A DNA stretch of 55,908 bases, from assembly GCA_038253885.1 (NCBI GenBank), contig JBBSGP010000020.1, positions 1 through 55,908 on the forward strand, given 5' to 3'. The notes under the pieces are model-generated. The model was not told the origin of the DNA and ran no database searches. It saw only the letters and a program-made list of their open reading frames with translations. The translations under genes and the position numbers were made by a program. The stretch is from JALZAQ01 sp038253885 (GTDB taxonomy: Bacteria; Gemmatimonadota; Gemmatimonadetes; Gemmatimonadales; Gemmatimonadaceae). Shown piece by piece: positions 43,827 through 53,113 of this stretch (position 1 is the first letter of the stretch; each line of letters opens with the position of its first letter).

Positions 43827-45149
43827 TCAGGGCGTGATGTTCGGGTTATTGAAGCGTTCGACATCGGGGAGGGGCAGGCACGTCGTGTTGCCGTAGTTGC
43901 CCCCCTTGAGCGGGAACGGGGTCCCGGGCGCGGGAACCTGCGGAAGGGAGAAGCGCTGGATGTCGTAGTTGCGCAACCCCTCGAGGAACAACGCGCGGCG
44001 ACGCTCCTCGATGATGAGGCTCTTGATCGAGGCGGCGTCGGTGGGACCGGTGTAGCTGGGGATGCCGGCCGCAGCGCGGAGTGAGTTGATGATCGAAACT
44101 GCCTGGGCGCCGCCTCGCACTTCGGCGAGGATGAGCTGCGCTTCCTCGTACTTTGCCATCGCGATCGGCGATGCGTACGCCGGATACTTCACCGACGCGA
44201 ATATCGCCGATTTGGCATCGGCGGGACGCGTGCCGGGGATCGCCACGACCTTCGAGCGCGGATCCTCGACGCCTTCGGTCTTGAGGCCGCGTGACTCCGC
44301 CGCGACGGTATAGAACCCGAATTGTTGGACCGCCGCGAAGACGCGGTTGTAGCGCCGATTGTCGTTCGCCCCCATGGTGGCGTTGAACACGAAGCCCGCC
44401 GGCACGAGCGCGGCATCGGTCGCCGCACCGGCAGTGTTGCCCTGGAAGAGCCGGACGCGTGCCCTCCCGACGTAGGCGGCATTCAGCACATCCGTCAGGC
44501 CCGCACCCTGCGCCGCCGTGATCGCGGTGGTGAATCGCTGCTCGGCCAGCGCGAAGATTGCCGGCTGCTTCTGCTGCGGACCCAGATCGAACGCGGCCTC
44601 GCAGAACGAGACGCCGATCATTGCGTAGCTGAAGCCGGCGTAGAGAGCGGCCTGCGCGACCAGCTTCTGCCGGTTCGGCACCTGTGCATCGGTCCACTTC
44701 TCCAGCTTGGTGAGCGCGTTGTCGGCGTCGAAGCGCGCCGTGGAGAGCGGCGTGTAGATGCCCGGTGTCTGGTTGCTGGCGCAGCTGTTGACGCCGTAGG
44801 AGCCGTTGGTCTGGGTGTTGGCATCGCGCCGGTCGTAGGGCCAGGCCGCGGCGCCGAGCTGAGCGTCGGCGAGCTCGTCGGAGATGATCCCTTCGACCGT
44901 GACCGCGGAGGCGAATGCGCACTCGAAGTCGGTGATGGCACTGTTGACCATCAGAACGGCATTGGCTGGATTGTCGAACAGGGTCACCGGAACCTGGCTC
45001 GGCGCCGTCACATCGAGCAGACGGTCGGTGTTGCAGCCGAGTGCGGCTCCCGTTGCGGCGAGCGCCAGGAGCCAGACGCCGGCGATGCGGCGCGCGCTCA
45101 GGCGCCTGGTCGCGCGGTTGCCCGCGCTCTCAGAGAATGCTCTCGTCAT
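43827..45149 (-). CDS. SusD/RagB-like outer-membrane lipoprotein
   Basis: The ATG at 45149 gives 440 aa; ATG 45206, two bases after the SusC stop, is an alternative and could be translationally coupled. The signal peptide (IAGVWLLALAATGAALGC) ends at a Cys with an imperfect lipobox. SusD marks are RLLDVTAPSQVP near the start, helical TPR-like repeats in the middle and EERRRALFLEGLRNYDIQRF at the C-terminus, the family's best-conserved segment. SusD proteins cap a SusC TonB-dependent channel at the cell surface and catch oligosaccharides or peptides. The partner gene is directly upstream on the same strand. The cargo is unknown, as no glycoside hydrolase or regulator is adjacent. Confidence 0.87.
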   Translation of the reverse strand: MTRAFSESAGNRATRRLSARRIAGVWLLALAATGAALGCNTDRLLDVTAPSQVPVTLFDNPANAVLMVNSAITDFECAFASAVTVEGIISDELADAQLGAAAWPYDRRDANTQTNGSYGVNSCASNQTPGIYTPLSTARFDADNALTKLEKWTDAQVPNRQKLVAQAALYAGFSYAMIGVSFCEAAFDLGPQQKQPAIFALAEQRFTTAITAAQGAGLTDVLNAAYVGRARVRLFQGNTAGAATDAALVPAGFVFNATMGANDNRRYNRVFAAVQQFGFYTVAAESRGLKTEGVEDPRSKVVAIPGTRPADAKSAIFASVKYPAYASPIAMAKYEEAQLILAEVRGGAQAVSIINSLRAAAGIPSYTGPTDAASIKSLIIEERRRALFLEGLRNYDIQRFSLPQVPAPGTPFPLKGGNYGNTTCLPLPDVERFNNPNITP

Positions 45150-45208
45150 AGGAAGTCCATTCCGTCCGGAGTGGGCAAAGTGTTGCGGAGCGTGAGTGTG
45201 TCTCATGC

Positions 45209-48200
45209 TCAGAATCCCAGGTGAAGGGTCCACACGACCGAGGCGAGCTGGGGGAGCTCCGCCTGGTCGACGAAGTTCGGAGAGCCGGAGAGGAACTGAC
45301 TCTCGGGATCGAGTCCCGTGTAGGGCGTCCACGTGTGGAGATTGCGCGCGGCCACGCTGATGGCGAGCCGGCGCGCGCCGAAGTAGCGCGCAAAGCGATC
45401 GGGCGCGTCGTAGGCGAGCGAGACCTCGCGCAGCTTGGCGAACTTCGCGTCGTTGATCACGAAATCGCGAAGGGTGCCCGGTGTCTGCATCTGCGCCAGC
45501 CGCCTCGGATCGGTCTTCTCCGGCTGGAGCCATTCGAGACAGGTATGGAAGATCTGACAGCGGATGCGCAGGTTGTTGTCGAGCCGCTTGTAGTTACTCT
45601 TGAAGTCCACCATGCCGTACAACCGGAAGCGGTCGAGAAAGCGGACGGTGGAGCTCCACGATCCTTCGAAGCCTGGCACGCTGCGACCGAGGAACACCTT
45701 GGGCGCGATGACGCCGCCGTTGGCGTTGAGGCAGCGAGTGACACCGCCCTTGCCATTGTCGCACATGGCGTTGACCGCCCTCTTCGTGACCGGGTCGTAC
45801 TCGGCGCTGACGACGCGATAGGAGAAGAACGAGTACGGCGCATAACCGACTCGCTGCGAGACGCTGCCCAGGTCGATGGTCGTGTCCTTCCCGTTGAGGC
45901 GGAGAATCTTGCCGCTGTTGGTCGCCAGATTCAGCGACATGTCCCAGCCATGGCTCTTCTGATTGATCAGCTGGGTCTTGAACAGCGCCTCGATCCCGTG
46001 GTTCTGGATCTTGCCGAGATTGACGAACTGGCTCCCGCCGAAGCCGGTCGAGGGCGCGACGCCGCGGGAGAGGATCGTCTGGGAGGTCGCGCTGCGGTAG
46101 TAGCTGAAGTCGATGCTCAGGCGATCGTCGAGCAGGTTCGTCTCGAAGCCGGCCTCGGCCTCTCCGACGCGTTCGGGCTGCAGTCCCAGATTACCGACAT
46201 TCTGCGGGGTGAGCGCGCCGGAGCCGCCGCTTCCGGCGACGGGGGTGAGTGTCCGGAGCGCGGAGTTGTACAACGGCTGCTGTCCCGTCAGGCCGTACGC
46301 GGCCCGCAGCTTGAAGCTGTTGACGGAGGTGGGAAGACGGCTCTTGAAGGATGGCTCCTCGCTCAGAACCCATGACAGACTGGCCTTCGGGTACGTCACC
46401 CAGTGAATCTGCTTACCGAACGCGCTGTTGTTGTCGACGCGGTAGGCGCCGGTGACGAACAGACGGTCGTGCCAGCCGAGGATCTCCTGCAGGTAGAAGC
46501 CGAGGGTGTTGTTCTTGAGATAATCGTCGGACAGTCCGGTCTTCTGCGCGGCCGAGCCGATGGTCTCGAGCCCGGGTGCGGGAAAGAAGTCACCCTCACC
46601 GGTGATCGACGAGATGGCCTTGGTGTAGTACTGCACGCCAAACGATGTCGCCGAGCTCATGGCCGGGTTCAGCTCGACGCGTCCGGTGCCGGTGTAGTCG
46701 TAGGTGTTGTAGACGATGTCCCGGCGATTCTGGAACCTGTACCCGCTGGACTGGTTGCCCCAGAAGAATGCCGCTGTATCGTTGGTGAGGAAGGGCAGGA
46801 ACTCGTCGTTCTTCTCCTGCGTGAAGTCGGTGCCGACGGCGAACCGGTGGGTCATCCACGAAAAAGGTTTATAGGTCGTGGTGAAGCTCCCAGTGAAGCG
46901 GTTCACATCCTGGCCATCCTGCAACACGCGGTAGACCTCCGGCGGCCAGTCGTTGAAGCCACGCGCGAAGCCGCAGCCAAAGTCGGGATTCGGCGGACAA
47001 TTCGACCCCAGGTTCTCGGGATTGGAGTAGAGCGAGCCCCACATCGCACCTCCGCAGCCGGCCTCGCAGCTCAGGGTCGTCTTGCTCTGGATGTAGCCGG
47101 CGCTCGCTTGGAGGTCGAACTTCTCGCTGGGCGTGATCGAGAGGTTTGTGCGCGCGCTCGTCTGCCGCCGCTCGTTGTTCGGCTCCGCGCCCTGGTTGTT
47201 CCCGATCTCACCGCTGGCGAAGTAGCGGAGCGCACCCGCGCCGCCGCTGACATTGCCGGCGTAGCTCTGGATGCCGCCATTCCGGAACACGGGCGTTCCG
47301 CGCGCGTTCTCGGTGGCGATGACATTGACACCTTCGATCTTGTTCGTCGCCGGATTGATCCAGTAGTTGGACCCGATGCGGTGCTCGGCATCCATGAACC
47401 AGTTGCTGCCGCCGCGGACGGTGAAGTCGAACTTGGTGCCGCCAGCTGCGCCCTTCTTGGTGATGATGTTGATCAGGCCGCGCGCCGCCTCGGTGCCGTA
47501 GAGCGTCGCCGCGGCCGCGCCCTTGAGGATCTCGATGCTCTCGATCTCCTCGGGCTCGAAATCGTTGAGCCGGGACACGACGCCCGAACCAAACGCCTGA
47601 ACGGAGATGCCGGAGCCCGTTTCGTTGTTGACGCGGATGCCGTCGACGTAGATCAACGGGTCGCCGGAGAGCGAGAACGTCGAGAGGCCGCGGATGCGAA
47701 TCTTCGAGCCGCTACCGACCATGCCGGTGCCGGGCATCACCACGACGCCGGGCGCTCGGCCGTTGATCAGGTCCTGCACCGTGGGAACCGGCGTTGTCGC
47801 GAGCACGTCGGCCGCGTTCACGGTGGCGACGGAATTGCCAATGGCGCGGCGCTGCTCTCCGCCCGCCGTGCCGGTGACGACCACCCGATCGAGGTCCAGC
47901 ACGCGCACGGGTAGCTCCAAACGTACGTTCGTCGCGCCGACCCGCACGACCTGCGACCGCGGAGCGTAGCCGATCAGCCGAGCGTTCACCGTGACCTGGT
48001 CGCCGGTGACACCGACGATGCGGAAGCGGCCCGAGGCGTCGGTGATGCCGCCCTTGCCGGGCTGGTTGGCGATGGAGACCTGTGCGCCGCCGAGTGCGCG
48101 CTGCGATCCCTCGACGAGGACGGTGCCGGCGATCACTCCTTCCTGCGCGCGCACGAGGCCGGGCGCGGTGAGGAAGACGCCGATGAGCATCGCGGCGACG

Positions 48201-48316
48201 TTGACAGCCGAAAAACGCCGGACGCGATACTGCAGTTTCTGTTGCTCCGGATCGCGGCGCCGTCCGGCAGCCCGATCGATCAGGGGGCGAGTAGGGGTGA
48301 ACCATCCAGTCCGCAT
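45209..48316 (-). CDS. SusC/RagA-like TonB-dependent receptor
   Basis: ATG 48316 has a GGAGGT ribosome site upstream and gives 1035 aa. A signal-anchor region (AAMLIGVFLTAPGLVRAQ) precedes a carboxypeptidase-D-regulatory-like domain (IAGTVLVEGSQRALGGAQVSI). The plug follows with VPTVQDLINGRAPGVVVMPGTGMVGSGSKIRIRG and IESIEILKGAAAATLYGTEAARGLINIITKKG, typical of SusC/RagA. The rest is a large beta-barrel whose end (ASVVWTLHLGF) carries the usual terminal aromatic. It imports a large ligand using TonB energy, with the SusD-like protein as lid. The N-terminal stretch of about 30 charged residues before the signal is unusually long. Confidence 0.92.
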   Translation of the reverse strand: MRTGWFTPTRPLIDRAAGRRRDPEQQKLQYRVRRFSAVNVAAMLIGVFLTAPGLVRAQEGVIAGTVLVEGSQRALGGAQVSIANQPGKGGITDASGRFRIVGVTGDQVTVNARLIGYAPRSQVVRVGATNVRLELPVRVLDLDRVVVTGTAGGEQRRAIGNSVATVNAADVLATTPVPTVQDLINGRAPGVVVMPGTGMVGSGSKIRIRGLSTFSLSGDPLIYVDGIRVNNETGSGISVQAFGSGVVSRLNDFEPEEIESIEILKGAAAATLYGTEAARGLINIITKKGAAGGTKFDFTVRGGSNWFMDAEHRIGSNYWINPATNKIEGVNVIATENARGTPVFRNGGIQSYAGNVSGGAGALRYFASGEIGNNQGAEPNNERRQTSARTNLSITPSEKFDLQASAGYIQSKTTLSCEAGCGGAMWGSLYSNPENLGSNCPPNPDFGCGFARGFNDWPPEVYRVLQDGQDVNRFTGSFTTTYKPFSWMTHRFAVGTDFTQEKNDEFLPFLTNDTAAFFWGNQSSGYRFQNRRDIVYNTYDYTGTGRVELNPAMSSATSFGVQYYTKAISSITGEGDFFPAPGLETIGSAAQKTGLSDDYLKNNTLGFYLQEILGWHDRLFVTGAYRVDNNSAFGKQIHWVTYPKASLSWVLSEEPSFKSRLPTSVNSFKLRAAYGLTGQQPLYNSALRTLTPVAGSGGSGALTPQNVGNLGLQPERVGEAEAGFETNLLDDRLSIDFSYYRSATSQTILSRGVAPSTGFGGSQFVNLGKIQNHGIEALFKTQLINQKSHGWDMSLNLATNSGKILRLNGKDTTIDLGSVSQRVGYAPYSFFSYRVVSAEYDPVTKRAVNAMCDNGKGGVTRCLNANGGVIAPKVFLGRSVPGFEGSWSSTVRFLDRFRLYGMVDFKSNYKRLDNNLRIRCQIFHTCLEWLQPEKTDPRRLAQMQTPGTLRDFVINDAKFAKLREVSLAYDAPDRFARYFGARRLAISVAARNLHTWTPYTGLDPESQFLSGSPNFVDQAELPQLASVVWTLHLGF

Positions 48317-48632
48317 CAGAAACCTCCGGGGAGAACGGCTTCGAGGCGATGAACAACGCACACGCGAGACTTGAGCGTGGGGGCTGTCGCAGATGTGCGA
48401 CGTGGCCGTCGCCTCGAAATGGGGGGAAGAACTCCCGCCGACCAAACTGGGAACAGCGGTGTAGGGGCGCAAGAGTGCGCGGACTTTCCGGTCAATCGTC
48501 AACGGCGGATCTGAGGTGCTCCGGATTGACAATCGCTGGCGCGACGTGTCGAATGGTCAGCAACGCCGTCGTGCCGATCATGCCCCACCCTCTCCCCCGA
48601 GCGCGTCTCGCGCGCGCAGGTCCGAGGTTCGC
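48317..48632. other. 316-bp divergent intergenic region
   Basis: It lies between the SusC gene (minus) and dacB (plus). On the plus strand a TTGACA box with a weak -10 is visible (see 48526-48554). On the minus strand I see only the GGAGGT ribosome site of the SusC gene and no convincing promoter. No additional gene is apparent; an open frame running from 48516 into dacB starts without a ribosome site. Confidence 0.6.
48526..48554 (+). promoter_or_regulatory. Possible sigma-70 promoter of dacB
   Basis: A perfect TTGACA (48526-48531) is spaced 17 bp from TCGAAT (48549-48554), which keeps four of six -10 consensus bases but lacks the second-position A. The leader to the ATG at 48633 would be about 72 nt. 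Confidence 0.4.
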
Positions 48633-50270
48633 ATGGCTCAACCGGACAACTCTCGCCGCCTCTCGCTTCGCCTCGCTGCCCCCGTGTTGGCCAGCGTGGC
48701 CTTGGTCGCGGTGGCGCCGGCCACCGCCCGCGCGCAGCCGGCACGAGCGGCGGCGGTTCGGGATTCCGTCCGTGGGCTGGGCGAGCGGCTGGACCTGGTG
48801 ATGTCACGCCCCGAGTTCAAGCACGCGATGTTCGGCGTCGCCTTCTATTCCCTCGAGGACGACCGCATGACATTCGCGTACAACGCCGACAAGCTCTTTC
48901 AGGCGGCGTCGACGACCAAGAACCTGACCGTCGGCACCGCCCTCCATCTGCTCGGAGCGGACTACCGCTTTCACACCCGTGTCTACGGCACCGCGCCGGT
49001 GGCTGCGGATGGCACGCTGCGCGGCGACCTGGTGCTCGTCGCCAGCGGCGACCCCAACCTCTCCGGTCGCATCGTCGCCGGCGACCAGCTCGCGTTCGAG
49101 AACGAGGATCACTCGTACGATGCTCAGCCCGAGACCCGCGCCGTGCCCGGCGATCCGCTGCTCGTGATCCGCTCGCTGGCGGGGCAGGTCGCGGCGAAGG
49201 GAGTGAAGCGCATCACGGGCCGCGTTCTCGTCGACGCGACACTCTTCCCGGAAGGCGATCGGGAGCTCGGGACAGGTGTCGTGATCTCGCCCGTGATCGT
49301 CAACGACAATCTCGTGGACGTCATGATCGGACCGGGACTGAGCGCCGGCAACCCGACCTCGGTGCGGGTGTCGCCGGTGACGTCGTATGTCCGCTTCATC
49401 AATACCTCGACGACGGCACCCGCCGGGCAGAGACCGCGCATCACCTGGTCGTCAGACAGTGCGGGTCCGGGCGGTGCGCGCATCGTCACCATCGCCGGCG
49501 CGTTTCCGCTCGGCACGCCCGCCATCCTCTACAGCTACGCCGTGCCCCAGCCAAGCCGCTTCGCCCAGGTCACTTTCGTCGAAGCGCTGAAGGAGAAGGG
49601 GATCGCCGCCGAGCTGTCCGCGCCGGAAGCCCAGCGCGACTTCAAGGGCTTGCCGGCATCGTACGTGCCGGAGCGGCTGATGGCCGAACATGTATCGCCG
49701 CCGTTCTCGGAAGAGGCGAAGGTGACGCTCAAGGTGAGCCAGAACCTGCACGCGAGCTCACTCCCCTTCATCCTCAAGGCCGTGCTGGCCAAGCGGGACA
49801 CGGGCAAGACGGCGTTCGACCTCGAGCGCGATTTTCTGCAGTCCGCGGGTCTCGATCTGGGTGGCGCGCAGCAGAGCGACGGCGCCGGTGGCGATGCCGC
49901 GTTCTCGCCCGATTTCATGGTGCATTATCTCGCGTACCAGGCCAAGCAGCCGTACTTCGAGGCGTTCCGCCGCGCGATGCCGGTGCTCGGCAAGGATGGC
50001 ACTCTGTTCAACATCCAGACCGGGTCGCCCGCGGCCGGTCACGTCAACGCGAAGACAGGCACTCTCAACAGATACGATGCCCTGAACCGCAAGCTGTTGG
50101 TCACAGCCAAGGGGCTCGCCGGCTATCTGACAACGGCGAGCGGGCGGCAATATGCTCTGGCGATCTACGTCAACAATGTGGCGGTGTCGCTCGATCCCGA
50201 CGCGACGCGGCTCATCGCTGGGCAGGCGATGGGGGAGATCGCGGCGGCCGGCTACGCCACACTGCCATGA
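48633..50270 (+). CDS. dacB: D-alanyl-D-alanine carboxypeptidase/endopeptidase, PBP4 type (S13)
   Basis: ATG 48633 follows GAGG and gives 545 aa with a signal peptide (ending ATARAQ). The serine-type active site is complete: STTK at 93-96 (Ser93, Lys96), SQN at 369-371 and KTG at 474-476. A further S-D-G segment (QQSDGAGGD) lies at about 413-420. The large insert between SxxK and SxN fits class C PBP4. It removes terminal D-Ala from peptidoglycan stem peptides, or cuts cross-links, in the periplasm. Its stop overlaps the start of a D-aminoacylase-like gene, which suggests joint handling of D-amino acids. Confidence 0.92.
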   Translation: MAQPDNSRRLSLRLAAPVLASVALVAVAPATARAQPARAAAVRDSVRGLGERLDLVMSRPEFKHAMFGVAFYSLEDDRMTFAYNADKLFQAASTTKNLTVGTALHLLGADYRFHTRVYGTAPVAADGTLRGDLVLVASGDPNLSGRIVAGDQLAFENEDHSYDAQPETRAVPGDPLLVIRSLAGQVAAKGVKRITGRVLVDATLFPEGDRELGTGVVISPVIVNDNLVDVMIGPGLSAGNPTSVRVSPVTSYVRFINTSTTAPAGQRPRITWSSDSAGPGGARIVTIAGAFPLGTPAILYSYAVPQPSRFAQVTFVEALKEKGIAAELSAPEAQRDFKGLPASYVPERLMAEHVSPPFSEEAKVTLKVSQNLHASSLPFILKAVLAKRDTGKTAFDLERDFLQSAGLDLGGAQQSDGAGGDAAFSPDFMVHYLAYQAKQPYFEAFRRAMPVLGKDGTLFNIQTGSPAAGHVNAKTGTLNRYDALNRKLLVTAKGLAGYLTTASGRQYALAIYVNNVAVSLDPDATRLIAGQAMGEIAAAGYATLP

Positions 50271-51958
50271 CGCGATCCGTCCCAGTATCTGGCCCGCTCG
50301 TCATCCTGCCGATCCTCGTCGGGTGCGCCACGAGCGGCGCCCAGCGCCGGGCGCCGGAGGCGGCGTCGGCGGCAGTGACGGAGCGCGCACCGATGAGACC
50401 GGCGGGCGACACCCTGTACGATCTCATCATCCGGCACGGCCGGGTGCTGGATGGCGAGGGCAACCCGTGGATCCTCGCCGACGTCGGGATCCGCGACGGA
50501 CATTTCGCGAAGATCGGCAAGATCACCGGCCGGGCCCCCACCGAGATCGATGCCACCGGCAAGTACGTGAGCCCGGGCTGGATCGACATGATGGATCAGT
50601 CGGGCTCGGTACTCCCGCGCAGCGGGCGCGCCGAGAACAAGCTCCAGGAGGGAGTGACGACGGCGATCGGCGGAGAGGGTGGCACTCCGGTTCCGGCGGC
50701 GCGTGTCGGGGAATACTTCGCGTCACTCGAGCGACAGGGGATCAGCATCAACTTCGGCAGCTATTTCAGCGAGACCCAGGCGCGTGCGGCGGTGCTCGGG
50801 ATGTCGGCGCGACAGCCGACACCGGCCGAGCTCGATCGCATGCGCGCGATCATGGACACGGCCATGCGCGGCGGCGCCATCGGGATGACGACGGCTCTGA
50901 TCTATCCGCCGTCGAGCTACAGCACTACCGATGAGCTGGTGGAGGTGGCGAAGAGCGCGGCCAGGTACGGCGGAACGTACGCCAGCCACGTCCGTGGAGA
51001 GGGGAAGGAGGTCGTCGAGTCGGTGAAGGAAGCGATCGCGATCGGCGAGCGCGCGGGACTCCCGGTGGAGGTGTTTCACCTCAAGGTCGCGCACCGACCT
51101 GGCTGGGGGATTCTGATGGATTCGGTCGGCCGCGCGGTGGACGCGGCGCGCGCGCGCGGCGTCGATGTCGCGGCGGATCTCTACGTGTACACGGCCGGCG
51201 GCACCGGCCTCGAGGCCACCATCCCGAGCTGGGCGCACGAGGGCGGGACCGACTCGCTCAGGGCCCGGCTCGCCACGCCAGCGCTACGCACCCGGATGAA
51301 GGGCGAGCTCGCGACGGGAGCGCCTGGCTGGTGGAACATCGTCGAAGCAGCGGGCGGATGGGGCGGTGTCGTGCTCGTGAACGCGCGCAATCCGGACAAC
51401 GCGAAGTACGAGCAGAAGACCATCGCCCAGATCGCGACCGAGACCGGAAAGGACCCGGCCGACGCGGCGTGGGATCTGGTCGCCGCCGGCCGGGGGCGCG
51501 TGATGGCGATCTACCACATGATGGGCGAGCCGGACATCGAGACCGCGCTGCGCTTTCCGTGGACCAGCATCGGCAGCGACGCCGGTGCCGTGCTCCAGCT
51601 GGGAATGCCGGATGAGACTGGCCTGCCGCACCCGCGCAGCTTCGGCAATTTCCCGCGCGTGATCGCGAAGTACGTGAAGGAACGCCACGTGCTCACTTTG
51701 CCCGAGGCGGTGCGCAAGATGACCGGATGGCCCGCGACACGAATGCGGCTCGCCAATCGCGGCACGATCGCGGTCGGCAACTGGGCGGACGTCACGATCT
51801 TCGATTACGACGCGCTGCAGGATCGCGCGACCTACGAGAAGCCGATGGAGTTCCCGACCGGGATCGAGTGGGTGCTCGTCAACGGCGTCGTCACGATCGA
51901 CCACGGCAAGCACACGGGCGCGAAGGCCGGGCGTGTGCTGTGGGGCCCTGGCCGCTAG
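50267..51958 (+). CDS. D-aminoacylase-like amidohydrolase lipoprotein, divergent metal site
   Basis: The 563-aa protein has a lipoprotein signal (GPLVILPILVGC, lipidated Cys20). The amidohydrolase fold of the D-aminoacylase/dihydroorotase group is clear: LIIRHGRVLDGEGNPW, YVSPGWIDMMDQSG, GVTTAIGGEGG, ASHVRGEG with His241, EVFHLKVAH with His271, SIGSDAG, and NWADVTIFDYDALQD at the end. The HxH pair that usually follows GxID is replaced by DMMDQ (107-111), and the usual Cys ligand by Glu137. The remaining His pair could still hold one metal. The ATG overlaps the dacB stop (ATGA). A role in releasing D-amino acids or trimming N-acyl-D-amino acids near peptidoglycan is inferred. The stop overlaps that of the sigma factor gene. 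Confidence 0.85.
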   Translation: MTRSVPVSGPLVILPILVGCATSGAQRRAPEAASAAVTERAPMRPAGDTLYDLIIRHGRVLDGEGNPWILADVGIRDGHFAKIGKITGRAPTEIDATGKYVSPGWIDMMDQSGSVLPRSGRAENKLQEGVTTAIGGEGGTPVPAARVGEYFASLERQGISINFGSYFSETQARAAVLGMSARQPTPAELDRMRAIMDTAMRGGAIGMTTALIYPPSSYSTTDELVEVAKSAARYGGTYASHVRGEGKEVVESVKEAIAIGERAGLPVEVFHLKVAHRPGWGILMDSVGRAVDAARARGVDVAADLYVYTAGGTGLEATIPSWAHEGGTDSLRARLATPALRTRMKGELATGAPGWWNIVEAAGGWGGVVLVNARNPDNAKYEQKTIAQIATETGKDPADAAWDLVAAGRGRVMAIYHMMGEPDIETALRFPWTSIGSDAGAVLQLGMPDETGLPHPRSFGNFPRVIAKYVKERHVLTLPEAVRKMTGWPATRMRLANRGTIAVGNWADVTIFDYDALQDRATYEKPMEFPTGIEWVLVNGVVTIDHGKHTGAKAGRVLWGPGR

Positions 51959-52848
51959 GCCGCGGTCCAGAACCCCGCGAGCGCGCTGCCGTCGGGCGAC
52001 TCGCGCAGCTTCTCGAACGCTCGCTCACGGATCTGACGGATTCGTTCGCGCGTCACCCCCATGAGAGCGCCGATCTTCTCCAGCGTCATCGCTTCCGAGC
52101 CTTCCTCCAGCCCGTAGTACAAGTAGAGGATCTTCCGCTCGCGGGGCGTGAGGTACTTCGTGAAGATGCGGTCGATGAACTCGCGCATCAGCTTGAAGTC
52201 GGTGACTTCCTCGATCTCGGCTCCGTCCACGCCGACAAAGCGCTCGCCGAGCGTGGCGGCCTCTCGATCGCTGCGATCGATCGGCGCATCCAGCGACACC
52301 TCGGTGGCCGACATCTGCTTGGAGGCCCGAACCTGCTCGGGCGTCTCCTCGATCAGACGGCCGATCTCGTGATCGGTGGGGTCGCGCTTGAGAACCTGCG
52401 CCAGCACCGTCTCGGCGCGCGCCAGCTTGATGAGCTGTGAATTCTGATTGAGCGGAATCCGCACCGAGCGGGTCTGCTCGGCGAGCGCCTTGAGCACGGC
52501 CTGGCGGACCCACCAGACGGCATACGAGATGAACTTGACCCCTTGATCCGGATCGAACTTCTTGACGGCCTTGAGAAGACCCTCGTTGCCGATCGCCACC
52601 AGCTCGCTCAGGTCGAGCCCGTGACCCTGGTACTTCTTGACGTAAGAGATGACGAAGCGAAGGTTGGCGGTGACCAGCCGCTCGGCGGCTTTCTCGTCAC
52701 CCTTCTGCGCCCGGCGAGCGAGTCGTCGCTCTTCTTCGGGGTCGCTGATGAGGGGAAGCTTCTGAATGTCCTGGAGGTATTGATCGAAAGCGGTGGAGGG
52801 AGAAGAGCGGAAGAATCCTTTGGACCTGCTCTCGGTCACATGCTCCAT
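51955..52848 (-). CDS. RNA polymerase sigma-70 factor, RpoD/SigA type without region 1.1
   Basis: The 297-aa protein has region 1.2 (STAFDQYLQDIQKLPLIS), region 2 with NLRFVISYVKKYQGHGLDLSELVAIGNEGLLKAVKKF and FISYAVWWVRQAV (-10 recognition), region 3 and region 4 with LTPRERKILYLYYGL and the helix-turn-helix VTRERIRQIRERAFEKLR (-35 recognition). Region 1.1 is absent. The sequence and size resemble the primary sigma factor of Bacteroidota, and an RpoS-like secondary role cannot be excluded. It has a promoter at 52939-52967. Its last four bases overlap the end of the convergent D-aminoacylase gene. Confidence 0.92.
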   Translation of the reverse strand: MEHVTESRSKGFFRSSPSTAFDQYLQDIQKLPLISDPEEERRLARRAQKGDEKAAERLVTANLRFVISYVKKYQGHGLDLSELVAIGNEGLLKAVKKFDPDQGVKFISYAVWWVRQAVLKALAEQTRSVRIPLNQNSQLIKLARAETVLAQVLKRDPTDHEIGRLIEETPEQVRASKQMSATEVSLDAPIDRSDREAATLGERFVGVDGAEIEEVTDFKLMREFIDRIFTKYLTPRERKILYLYYGLEEGSEAMTLEKIGALMGVTRERIRQIRERAFEKLRESPDGSALAGFWTAA

Positions 52849-52938
52849 ACACGCCCCTCACGTCGTAAGCGGAAGGATTCTGCGCGGGGGGGGAGCCGAC
52901 AGGTACGCGTGCGGCCAGGCGCCCGCCTAGGGACGCGC

Positions 52939-52967
52939 AGGATAACCGCCGCTCGAAAGGAGGTCAA
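52939..52967 (-). promoter_or_regulatory. Sigma-70 promoter of the sigma factor gene
   Basis: On the minus strand TTGACC (52967-52962) and TATCCT (52944-52939) are 17 bp apart. Transcription should start near 52932, giving a leader of about 84 nt before the ATG at 52848. Confidence 0.7.
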
Positions 52968-53035
52968 CAGCCACTTTTCGTGCCAGTCAGGCCACGCATC
53001 CTGCCGACCTGACACGACCATATCCGACAACAACT

Positions 53036-53070
53036 TGGCCGCATCGCGGCGCGTTTCCCGGATGCGGCCA
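53036..53070. repeat. Perfect 10-bp inverted repeat
   Basis: TGGCCGCATC (53036-53045) and GATGCGGCCA (53061-53070) are separated by 15 nt. It lies 44 bp downstream of the 59-aa membrane protein gene on the minus strand. It could terminate that transcript, although no T-run follows, or serve as a protein-binding site. Confidence 0.5.
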
Positions 53071-53113
53071 GTGGTCCAGATGTCGGGCGAAAATCAGCGT
53101 GCAACCGGCGCCC

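Noticed and set aside
46403..47914. 503-codon plus-strand frame inside the SusC gene
   Set aside because: It is antisense shadow with no recognisable domain.
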